From Acholeplasmataceae bacterium (GTDB lineage: Bacteria; Bacillota_I; Bacilli_A; Acholeplasmatales; Acholeplasmataceae): a stretch of DNA of 8,927 nt. The stretch's first letter is position 1; each line of letters begins with the position of its first letter. This document shows, in pieces, positions 1 to 5,958 of the stretch. Made by a program: the position numbers and the translations under genes. The stretch spans positions 1 to 8,927 of the forward strand of contig DNNX01000011.1 of assembly GCA_003497445.1 (NCBI GenBank). The letters run 5' to 3'. The notes under the pieces are model-generated. The model did not search any database. It was given only the letters and a program-made list of their open reading frames with translations, and had not been told where the DNA came from.

Positions 1-819
1 GTGGATTATACAAAAGATTTTTTTGGAAAACCTACGTATCTTGCAGTGACAGGACAACTAGAAGCAGAAGCATATGCAATGGCATTTAAAAACGTTTATA
101 CCTTTGGACCAACATTTCGTGCAGAGAAATCAAACACACAAAGACATGCTTCAGAATTTTGGATGATTGAACCAGAAATGGCATTTTGTGACTTAGAAAA
201 AGATATGCAAATCGCTGAGGATATGGTGAAATACGTCATAGGATATATTCTAGAAACGTGTCATTACGAAATTGATTTCTTCAATCAATTTGTTGATAAA
301 GGACTTAAAGAGCGACTACAGTTAGTACGAGATAGCCGTTTTGCTAGAATTACACATAAAGAAGCCATCGATAAACTTGTTGCATCCAAACATCCTTTCG
401 AAAATACACCAACTCATGGTCAAGATTTAAACACGGAACACGAAAAATATTTAACAGATGTCTTATTTCAAACACCCGTGTTTATTACGGATTGGCCAAA
501 AGACATTAAAGCGTTCTATATGAGGTTGAATGACGACAAAGAAACGGTTGCAGCAATGGATCTTCTTGTTCCGGGAAGTGGTGAACTCATCGGCGGATCG
601 CAAAGAGAAGAAAGATTAGATTTTTTAGAAAAGCGCATGAAGGAAATGCATGTACCACTTGAAGCCTTTGATTGGTACTTAGAGTTAAGAAAATATGGCG
701 GCACCGTCCACAGTGGATTTGGCATGGGGTTTGATAGACTTATTATGTATCTCACGGGTGTTGAAAATATACGAGATGTATTGCCGTTTCCTAGAACACC
801 TCACAACTGCGAATTTTAA
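1..819 (+). CDS. asnS: Asparaginyl-tRNA synthetase, C-terminal part (5' truncated)
   Basis: This class II aminoacyl-tRNA synthetase charges tRNA-Asn with asparagine in the cytoplasm. The 272 visible codons match the catalytic half of bacterial AsnS as I recall it from E. coli. Motif 2 is at codons 36-42 (GPTFRAE), followed by the AsnS-type stretch EFWMIEPEMAF. KDIKAFYMRLN lies near codons 168-178 and GGSQREERL near 198-206. Motif 3 (GMGFDRL, Arg246) is followed by the typical end VLPFPRTPHNCEF. The WMIEPEMAF and PFPRTP signatures favour AsnS over AspS. The first codon, GTG, is an internal valine and not a start. Roughly 190 N-terminal residues are missing, namely the anticodon-binding OB fold and motif 1. 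The stop is TAA at 817-819. No strong terminator follows directly, so readthrough into the leader region is possible. Nothing links it functionally to the downstream transporter. Confidence 0.97.
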   Translation: MDYTKDFFGKPTYLAVTGQLEAEAYAMAFKNVYTFGPTFRAEKSNTQRHASEFWMIEPEMAFCDLEKDMQIAEDMVKYVIGYILETCHYEIDFFNQFVDKGLKERLQLVRDSRFARITHKEAIDKLVASKHPFENTPTHGQDLNTEHEKYLTDVLFQTPVFITDWPKDIKAFYMRLNDDKETVAAMDLLVPGSGELIGGSQREERLDFLEKRMKEMHVPLEAFDWYLELRKYGGTVHSGFGMGFDRLIMYLTGVENIRDVLPFPRTPHNCEF

Positions 820-851
820 CGTAAAATTTACAAAATAATCAAGAATATCTT

Positions 852-879
852 TTGATTAAAATTTGATTTGATATATAAT
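852..879 (+). promoter_or_regulatory. Sigma-A type promoter for the transporter operon
   Basis: A perfect -10 hexamer TATAAT lies at 874-879. A TTGATT box (4 of 6 matches to TTGACA) lies at 852-857, giving a 16-base spacer. The predicted transcript start is near 886, leaving a leader of about 158 bases before the ATG at 1044. It is the only strong promoter seen in the asnS-transporter gap, so it probably drives the ABC operon. Confidence 0.7.
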
Positions 880-900
880 GGAGTTGTGAGGAATTTTAAA

Positions 901-978
901 TTGAAAAGAGTGAACAATTTTATAAAAACTTCAACGGTAAAAACCACTTGGCAATTTTTTAACATTAGATTGATTTAA
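901..978 (+). CDS. Possible leader peptide, 25 codons (speculative)
   Basis: An open frame starts at TTG (901) and ends at TAA (976-978). AGGA at 889-892 lies 8 bases before the TTG. An in-frame GTG at 910 is an alternative start. The peptide would begin LKRVNNFIK (Met at position 1 if initiated) and contain TTWQFFNIRLI near its end, with one Trp and no Cys. I do not recognise it. It lies wholly inside the predicted leader RNA, and its stop is 9 bases upstream of the terminator hairpin, a spacing at which a terminating or stalled ribosome could affect folding. Against it are the weak TTG start, a ribosome site almost at the predicted 5' end of the RNA, and the fact that a 25-codon ORF can occur by chance. 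Confidence 0.25.
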   Translation: MKRVNNFIKTSTVKTTWQFFNIRLI

Positions 979-987
979 TTATTTTTT

Positions 988-1025
988 AGAGCGCATAACA
1001 AAACGTTAAGTGCTCTTTATTTTTT
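988..1025 (+). terminator. Intrinsic terminator hairpin, probable attenuator
   Basis: AGAGCGC (988-994) pairs with GTGCTCT (1010-1016), with one G-T wobble. After an A-A mismatch, TAAC (996-999) pairs with GTTA (1005-1008), closing a 5-base AAAAC loop. The tract TTATTTTTT (1017-1025) follows directly, giving a full rho-independent terminator in the + direction. It ends just 18 bases before the ATPase start codon and lies downstream of the promoter at 852-879. It therefore either terminates asnS readthrough plus a short RNA, or acts as a regulated attenuator of the ABC operon. No comparable T tract lies on the other strand side. Confidence 0.75.
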
Positions 1026-1043
1026 AAAAAATGGAGATAAAAC

Positions 1044-2591
1044 ATGATAACAACACACAAAAGTTTATCAATTAAATTAGAAAATCTACATAAAGATTTT
1101 GTTGATAAAAAAACAGGTAAAATAACACGTGCTGTCTATGATTTTGATGTTGAAATTCCATCTGGAAAACTTGTTGGACTTTTAGGACCTTCGGGTTGTG
1201 GAAAATCAACAACACTTTACATGATTGCAGGATTGTTAGCGCCTACAAAAGGCAAAATCTTTTTTGGTGAAACCGAAGTCACAGAACTTGATGCCGAAAA
1301 AAGAGGTATTGGTCTTGTTTTTCAAAACTACGCACTATATCCACATATGACTGTGAGAAAAAACATTCTTTTTCCGTTAGAAAACATGAATTTAAGAAAA
1401 GTGTCTATTGAGAAAGCGTATAGAGAAGCATTTTTTATTGAGTCTCCGGAAAAAGCAAAGCGTTATTTTGATTATGTAGACGCATTAGAAACTCTTCAGA
1501 ACAAATATAAACGATTAGACAATGATGCATCTAATGAAATCAACAATGCCATTCAAAGTTTAAAAGTAGAATCTAAACAAGATAAAACACTAAAAGACAC
1601 ATATAAAGAAAAAATAAAGACACTTAAATTAGAGCTTAAAAATAAACGTGCTGAACTTTCTGGCCAATATGAAAAAGAACGCTCAGAAATTGTCCAAGAA
1701 GAGGTTAAAACGCTTTTTTCAGACTTGAAAAAAACATATTTGGAAAAAGAAAAAGCGTATAAAGAGACGTTAAAAACAAATCCTGATGCGGTTGCCCCTA
1801 AAAGCGTAGCGGGTGTTTTAAAGGCGAAAAAAACAAATTATAAAGCGCAAATGGAAGCAAGTATGCTCGAAATGGCGCAACTCGTTGGGATTGAAGATCA
1901 ACTGGATAAAAAACCAGCACAACTTTCTGGTGGACAACAACAACGTGTTGCAATTGCTAGAGCGCTCGTGAAAAAACCACAAGTGTTGCTTTTAGATGAG
2001 CCTTTATCAAACTTAGATGCACGTTTGCGTTTGCAAACAAGAGAAGAAATTAAACGTATTCAAAGAGAAACGGGAATTACCACCATCTTTGTTACACACG
2101 ATCAAGAAGAAGCAATGTCAATTTCAGACGAGATTGTACTTATGAATTTTGGAGAAGAACAACAAAAAGGTCAACCTCAAGCAGTTTATGACCAACCAGC
2201 AAATTTATTTTCTGCTAAATTCTTAGGTACACCACCTATTGGTCTTTATCAAGCGAAACTTAAAAAGGGTCAAGTATTCATTGATGATCGAGTTGTGTTT
2301 GAATCCTCAAAACTTGCGAAAGAAAAAGACGCAAATGTCATTCTTGGTGTCCGACCTGAAGGGTATGTTTTAGATAAAAACGGACCTTTAACAATTGATG
2401 CACAATTTGTTGAAACCATAGGTCGCGATTTTGCTCTCGTATCTGCACACAAAGCATCCACTGCACCAACATTTAGAATCATTCTAAATGATGATGTAAA
2501 TTTAAAAGAGTTAAAAGGAAAAGTATCTTTTAAACTAAAAGAAAACAAAACATTCGTTTTTGATGAAGCAGAAGGTAGGAGAATTGCTTAA
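1044..2591 (+). CDS. CUT1-family carbohydrate ABC transporter ATPase with helical insertion
   Basis: This is the cytoplasmic nucleotide-binding subunit (MalK/UgpC/MsmK family) that hydrolyses ATP to power uptake by the two permeases encoded next. In the 515-residue protein, Walker A is at 48-56 (GPSGCGKST) and the Q-loop Gln is Q94 in LVFQNYALYPHMTV. The signature LSGGQ is at 294-298, Walker B VLLLDE at 314-319, the D-loop SNLDA at 322-326 and the H-loop His is H352. All catalytic motifs are intact. A TOBE-like regulatory region follows to the end, with GVRPEGY near residue 438. The family is usually about 370 residues; the excess sits between the Q-loop and the signature. The start ATG has GGAG at 1033-1036, 7 bases upstream. 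The stop TAA shares its last A with the next gene's ATG, indicating translational coupling. The sugar is not determined; UgpC is the closest named relative I would suggest. Confidence 0.95.
   Translation: MITTHKSLSIKLENLHKDFVDKKTGKITRAVYDFDVEIPSGKLVGLLGPSGCGKSTTLYMIAGLLAPTKGKIFFGETEVTELDAEKRGIGLVFQNYALYPHMTVRKNILFPLENMNLRKVSIEKAYREAFFIESPEKAKRYFDYVDALETLQNKYKRLDNDASNEINNAIQSLKVESKQDKTLKDTYKEKIKTLKLELKNKRAELSGQYEKERSEIVQEEVKTLFSDLKKTYLEKEKAYKETLKTNPDAVAPKSVAGVLKAKKTNYKAQMEASMLEMAQLVGIEDQLDKKPAQLSGGQQQRVAIARALVKKPQVLLLDEPLSNLDARLRLQTREEIKRIQRETGITTIFVTHDQEEAMSISDEIVLMNFGEEQQKGQPQAVYDQPANLFSAKFLGTPPIGLYQAKLKKGQVFIDDRVVFESSKLAKEKDANVILGVRPEGYVLDKNGPLTIDAQFVETIGRDFALVSAHKASTAPTFRIILNDDVNLKELKGKVSFKLKENKTFVFDEAEGRRIA
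1425..1853 (+). other. ~143-residue Lys/Glu-rich insertion in the ATPase helical subdomain
   Basis: Residues about 128-270 lie between the usual pre-helical segment LENMNLRKVS and the usual segment MAQLVGIEDQLDKKPAQLSGG. In MalK the Q-loop and LSGGQ are roughly 50 residues apart; here they are 200 apart. The insert is dominated by Lys, Glu, Leu and Ala with few aromatic residues, and contains a run such as KEKIKTLKLELKNKRAEL, so it probably forms long helices or a coiled coil. The reading frame is continuous with the same codon style. It is therefore part of the protein and not an inserted element. Comparable extra length is, from memory, present in UgpC-like ATPases of Mycoplasma. Confidence 0.8.
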
Positions 2592-3517
2592 TGTTAGAAA
2601 ATAAAATTGACAGGAAAGCTTGGTTTTACCTTGCGTTTCCGCTACTTTTACTAACAATATTCACCTTTTATCCGTTAGTAAAAACGATTTTAATTTCAAT
2701 CTTTTCTCAATACAATCCAATGACAGATACTTTTGGGTCATATTTAGATTTAGCAGCTTATGGCGCAATCTTCAACGATCCGTATTTTATTACTGCTATC
2801 GGTAATACAATGATTTTAGTATTTATTTCTGTACCAATATCAACAGGATTAGCATTGTTGATTGCGGTAGCGCTTAACTCGATTAAGCCGCTTCAAAAAA
2901 TATTTCAAACGATTTTCTTTTTACCATATGTGACCAATGGTCTTGCCATTGGGATGGTTTTCAGTGTCATGTTCTCTCATCCGCTAACAGAAGGATTGAT
3001 GGCAGAAGGGTTAATCAACACACTTTTTGGCATCAGTAGAGACTGGGTAGGCGTGACTGCAGAACGATCTAGTTGGATGTTTGTTGTATTGATTTATTCG
3101 ATATGGAATGGTTTGCCATTTAAAATTTTAGTATTTATTGGTGGTCTTCAAAATATTTCTAAGCAATATTATGATGCAGCAAAAATAGATTCTACTCCAA
3201 AAAGAAGAATTTTAAGACATATTACCATTCCGCTATTATCTCCACTCATAAGTTATATTTTAATTACATCATTTATTGGAGCATTCAAAGCATACGAAAG
3301 TGTCCTTGCGGTTGCAGGAACAACGGGGAGATTATTAGATAGAAACCGTTGGACTGCGGTTGCCTATGTGTATGACAAAATTGGGAATGTAGGTTTAGAT
3401 GGTAACTTTATTTCCTATTATTCAAGAGGTGCTGCTTCTGCAGTGATTCTATTTATTATTATTCTCATCTTTACATTTATTAATTTAAATGTATCTAAAA
3501 AACGGGTTCACTACTAA
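2591..3517 (+). CDS. CUT1 ABC transporter permease, MalF/UgpA type
   Basis: This integral membrane subunit forms half of the importer channel. The 308 residues contain about six hydrophobic segments, near 10-30, 72-94, 105-128, 162-186, 213-233 and 280-299. The cytoplasmic coupling (EAA) loop, which docks on the ATPase, is visible as YDAAKIDS at 194-201 followed by ILRHITIPLLSP. The usual Gly of the EAA consensus is a Ser here (S201). The start ATG overlaps the ATPase stop by one base (TAATG), so translation is likely coupled; no good independent ribosome site is needed. The length is normal for UgpA-type permeases, which lack the large MalF periplasmic domain. The pairing with a MalG-type permease and a family 1 binding protein supports the CUT1 assignment. 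Confidence 0.93.
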   Translation: MLENKIDRKAWFYLAFPLLLLTIFTFYPLVKTILISIFSQYNPMTDTFGSYLDLAAYGAIFNDPYFITAIGNTMILVFISVPISTGLALLIAVALNSIKPLQKIFQTIFFLPYVTNGLAIGMVFSVMFSHPLTEGLMAEGLINTLFGISRDWVGVTAERSSWMFVVLIYSIWNGLPFKILVFIGGLQNISKQYYDAAKIDSTPKRRILRHITIPLLSPLISYILITSFIGAFKAYESVLAVAGTTGRLLDRNRWTAVAYVYDKIGNVGLDGNFISYYSRGAASAVILFIIILIFTFINLNVSKKRVHY

Positions 3518-3521
3518 GGAG
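3516..3521 (+). promoter_or_regulatory. Ribosome binding site that sets the second permease start
   Basis: AAGGAG overlaps the stop codon of the first permease and lies 6 bases before the ATG at 3528. It favours that ATG over the in-frame ATG at 3489, which lies inside the upstream gene and has no such site. Confidence 0.8.
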
Positions 3522-3527
3522 ATTATA

Positions 3528-4466
3528 ATGATACAGTACATGAATCCAAACGGTCATTACCGTGAAAACAGAAAATTAAAAGAACAACGCGCTTTATTTA
3601 TTGCGAATAAAGCGATGACATATTTCTTCTTGTTTGTTATGGCATTTGTTGTTGTTGTGCCATTTTACTGGATGCTTAATGTGTCTTTTCAATCCAGCAA
3701 TGAAGTGCTTAACTCATTGAATACAAGTTTGTTTCCAAAACAATTTAGCCCCCAAAACTATGTATCCACATTCTTGTATTCTTCAGCACAACAAGGCGGT
3801 ATCACATTTACAAGATACTTGACCAATACACTTGTTGTTGCCGTCTTTTCAACGGTTGGAGGAACATTTTTCTCGATATTGGTTGCTTTTGCACTTGCAA
3901 GACTCAACTTTAAAGGTAGAGAGCTTATTTTTACAATACTGCTCGCAACGATGATGATTCCGGGAGAAATGTTAATTATTTCTAATTATATTACCGTATC
4001 TAGATTAGGTTGGGTCAATGACGATGGTGTTGGTTCTTATTTAGCAATGATTATTCCGTTCTTTATTTCAATTTTCCACATATATTTATTAAGACAGACT
4101 TTCAAACAAATTCCAAATGAACTTTATTATGCAGCCAAAGTAGATGGATGTAAAGACTTTAAGTACTTGAGAACTGTTATGGTTCCAATGGCGAAGAGTT
4201 CAATCATCACCATCGTGATATTAAAGCTTATGGGTGCGTGGAATGCCTATATCTGGCCTGATATTGTTGCAAATGAAAAATATAAACTTGTAACAACGTG
4301 GCTTAGATCTTCGTTTACGGATCAAGATGCAACAGGTGTTGGTAGAGTCTTGATCAACTATCAAATGGCAGCAACAGTGATTGTGACTGTGCCATTATTA
4401 CTTATGTTTATCTTTTTTAGAAAATACATCATGTCTGGAATTTCTAGAAGTGGTGTTAAGGGATAA
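3528..4466 (+). CDS. CUT1 ABC transporter permease, MalG/UgpE type
   Basis: This is the second membrane subunit of the importer. From the chosen ATG it has 312 residues, with hydrophobic segments near 30-50, 100-125, 132-152, 170-190, 225-245 and 285-303. The EAA loop is seen as YAAKVDG at 201-207, with the conserved Gly (G207) present, followed by YLRTVMVPMAKS. The C-terminus SGISRSGVKG resembles the conserved GLTAGAVKG ending of MalG-type permeases. The start is chosen by the AAGGAG 6 bases upstream; an upstream in-frame ATG (3489) would add 13 residues lying within the preceding gene. The gap to the first permease is 10 bases. Its stop TAA is followed at once by a possible overlapping ATG for the binding protein. 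Confidence 0.94.
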   Translation: MIQYMNPNGHYRENRKLKEQRALFIANKAMTYFFLFVMAFVVVVPFYWMLNVSFQSSNEVLNSLNTSLFPKQFSPQNYVSTFLYSSAQQGGITFTRYLTNTLVVAVFSTVGGTFFSILVAFALARLNFKGRELIFTILLATMMIPGEMLIISNYITVSRLGWVNDDGVGSYLAMIIPFFISIFHIYLLRQTFKQIPNELYYAAKVDGCKDFKYLRTVMVPMAKSSIITIVILKLMGAWNAYIWPDIVANEKYKLVTTWLRSSFTDQDATGVGRVLINYQMAATVIVTVPLLLMFIFFRKYIMSGISRSGVKG

Positions 4467-4480
4467 TGTTTAAAATTAAA

Positions 4481-4491
4481 AGGAGAAAGGG
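4481..4491 (+). promoter_or_regulatory. Ribosome binding site that sets the binding-protein start
   Basis: A purine-rich AGGAGAAAGGG sits just before the ATG at 4493; its AGGAG (4481-4485) is 7 bases from that codon. It supports a start at 4493 over the in-frame ATG at 4466. Confidence 0.75.
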
Positions 4492-4492
4492 A

Positions 4493-5932
4493 ATGAAAAA
4501 AATAGTTTTAATATTTTTAGCACTTACTGCTGCAGTATCGCTTGCTGCATGTGGTGGTGAACGTACAGGTACTGAAGCCTCACGTTTAGTAGAGTGGTAT
4601 GAGTTATCTGAAGATGCCAATCTTGATACAACACAAAACATCACGATCACATTTTGGCATCGAATGGGCGCGCAATCTCAAGCACTTGTTCAAGGTTGGA
4701 TTGAAGAATTTGAAACAATCTATCCAAATATTACAGTTATTGAAGAAAAAGCGGCAGGCGACTATACAGCGTTATCTGATAAAATCGCACTCGCGATTCC
4801 TGCAGGGAACCAACCAGATATTGCTGAAAGTTATCCAGATCATATTGCAAGATATGCTGCTGCAAAAGCACCACTTGCACTCAATAACTTTATTAATAAT
4901 CCTAATATTGGATTTACACAAGAAGAAATTGCGGACTTTTTGCCGGGATTATGGGCAGAAGGTCAGAGTTATGATAACGAAGGCACAATTCTTTCGTTGC
5001 CATTTACAAAATCTTCAGAAGCATTCTTCTATAACAAAACATACTTTGAAGAACATGAATATGAAGTTCCTACAACTTGGGATGAAGTGTTTGCAATTGC
5101 AGAAGATATAAAAGCAAGAGAGCCCGAAGCGTTCCCGTTTGGTTATGATTCAGAAGACAATCTATTTATTACAGGGTCAAAACAATTTAACGCGCCATAT
5201 ACAGGATACAACGCCGAAACAGGACAAGGTGAAGTTCAATTCAACAACGATTTATCTAAAGATATGGTCCGTTACTTTAAAGATAAAGTAGATAGAGGAC
5301 TCATGATTACACGTGCACTTAATGGCGATGCATATAATTCAGACTCTATGAAAGTTGCCAACCCTAAAACATATATGTATGTTGGTTCTACAGGTGGTAC
5401 GCGCTATGCATATGTTGGTATGCCCCAAGATGTGTTTGACGCGGGGTATCGTGTAGGTGTTGCACCACTTCCAGGGTTTACAGCAGAATCACGTTTCCAA
5501 ATCCAACAAGGACCGAACATTAATTTGTTCAAATCTAATGATGAACAACGCATGATTGCTGCATGGTTGTTTGCGAAGTTCATGTTACAACCAGAAAAAA
5601 CGGCTGAATTTAGTATTCCTTCAGGGTATGCACCGATTCGTTATTCAGCATATGAAACTGAATTATGGACGAACTATGTTGCCGGCATTAAAGAAAATCC
5701 AACAACCATAGATGAAGCAGTTGCAAAACTTGTCAAAGAAGCGATTGAAATTTTCTTAGAAAATGAAGACATTTTCTTTACATCAGCGGTATTTAACCAA
5801 AGCTCTAAAACACGTTCAGAAGTTGGTGCATTGCTTGTTAAGATTTTAGCGTACAATGCGCTCAATGATGAAGATTTAGATGCTTACATTGATCAACAAT
5901 ATCAAGAATCATTTGATTTTATTACGAATTAA
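4493..5932 (+). CDS. Family 1 extracellular solute-binding lipoprotein, UgpB-like
   Basis: This is the substrate receptor of the importer, anchored to the outer face of the membrane. The 479-residue protein begins with a signal peptide MKKIVLIFLALTAAVSLAAC; the lipobox LAAC gives Cys20 as the lipidated residue, followed by a flexible GGERTGT stretch. The mature part starts with ITITFWHRMG (FWH at 54-56) and later has SLPFTKSSEAFFYNK and SGYAPIRYSAYE. These resemble, in order, the E. coli glycerol-3-phosphate binding protein UgpB as I remember it (FWHSM, SQPFNSSTPVLYYNK, TGYLPITKAAYD). The overall class is clear. The substrate could be glycerol-3-phosphate or its diesters, or a sugar; it is not established. 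An alternative start at 4466 (TAATG overlap with the permease stop) would add nine residues before the signal peptide and is less likely. The next gene follows after 26 bases without a terminator. Confidence 0.93.
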   Translation: MKKIVLIFLALTAAVSLAACGGERTGTEASRLVEWYELSEDANLDTTQNITITFWHRMGAQSQALVQGWIEEFETIYPNITVIEEKAAGDYTALSDKIALAIPAGNQPDIAESYPDHIARYAAAKAPLALNNFINNPNIGFTQEEIADFLPGLWAEGQSYDNEGTILSLPFTKSSEAFFYNKTYFEEHEYEVPTTWDEVFAIAEDIKAREPEAFPFGYDSEDNLFITGSKQFNAPYTGYNAETGQGEVQFNNDLSKDMVRYFKDKVDRGLMITRALNGDAYNSDSMKVANPKTYMYVGSTGGTRYAYVGMPQDVFDAGYRVGVAPLPGFTAESRFQIQQGPNINLFKSNDEQRMIAAWLFAKFMLQPEKTAEFSIPSGYAPIRYSAYETELWTNYVAGIKENPTTIDEAVAKLVKEAIEIFLENEDIFFTSAVFNQSSKTRSEVGALLVKILAYNALNDEDLDAYIDQQYQESFDFITN

Positions 5933-5958
5933 TAAAAAAAAGAAAAAGGGAGAAACGA

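Noticed and set aside
836..858. Inverted repeat TAATCAA / TTGATTA after asnS, possible asnS terminator
   Set aside because: The stem has one G-C pair only, lacks a following T run, and overlaps the -35 box of the promoter. It is too weak to call a terminator.
898..920. Six-base inverted repeat AAATTG / CAATTT with an 11-base spacer in the leader, possible operator or hairpin
   Set aside because: It is short and almost entirely A/T, so chance is likely. It may still take part in leader folding but cannot be supported alone.
988..1025. T-box or catabolite (cre) control element in the leader
   Set aside because: No T-box antiterminator core (GGTGG...ACCGCG type) and no adequate match to the cre palindrome was found; AAAACGTT at 1000-1007 is just the hairpin loop and arm.
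1425..1853. Foreign insertion element or frameshift inside the ATPase gene
   Set aside because: The frame is continuous, no inverted or target-site repeats flank the segment, and composition matches the surroundings. It is best read as a true protein insertion.
4599..5111. 170-codon alternative + frame inside the binding-protein gene
   Set aside because: It overlaps a clearly real solute-binding protein over its whole length, is low-complexity (Gln, His, Leu, Lys) and has no family features.
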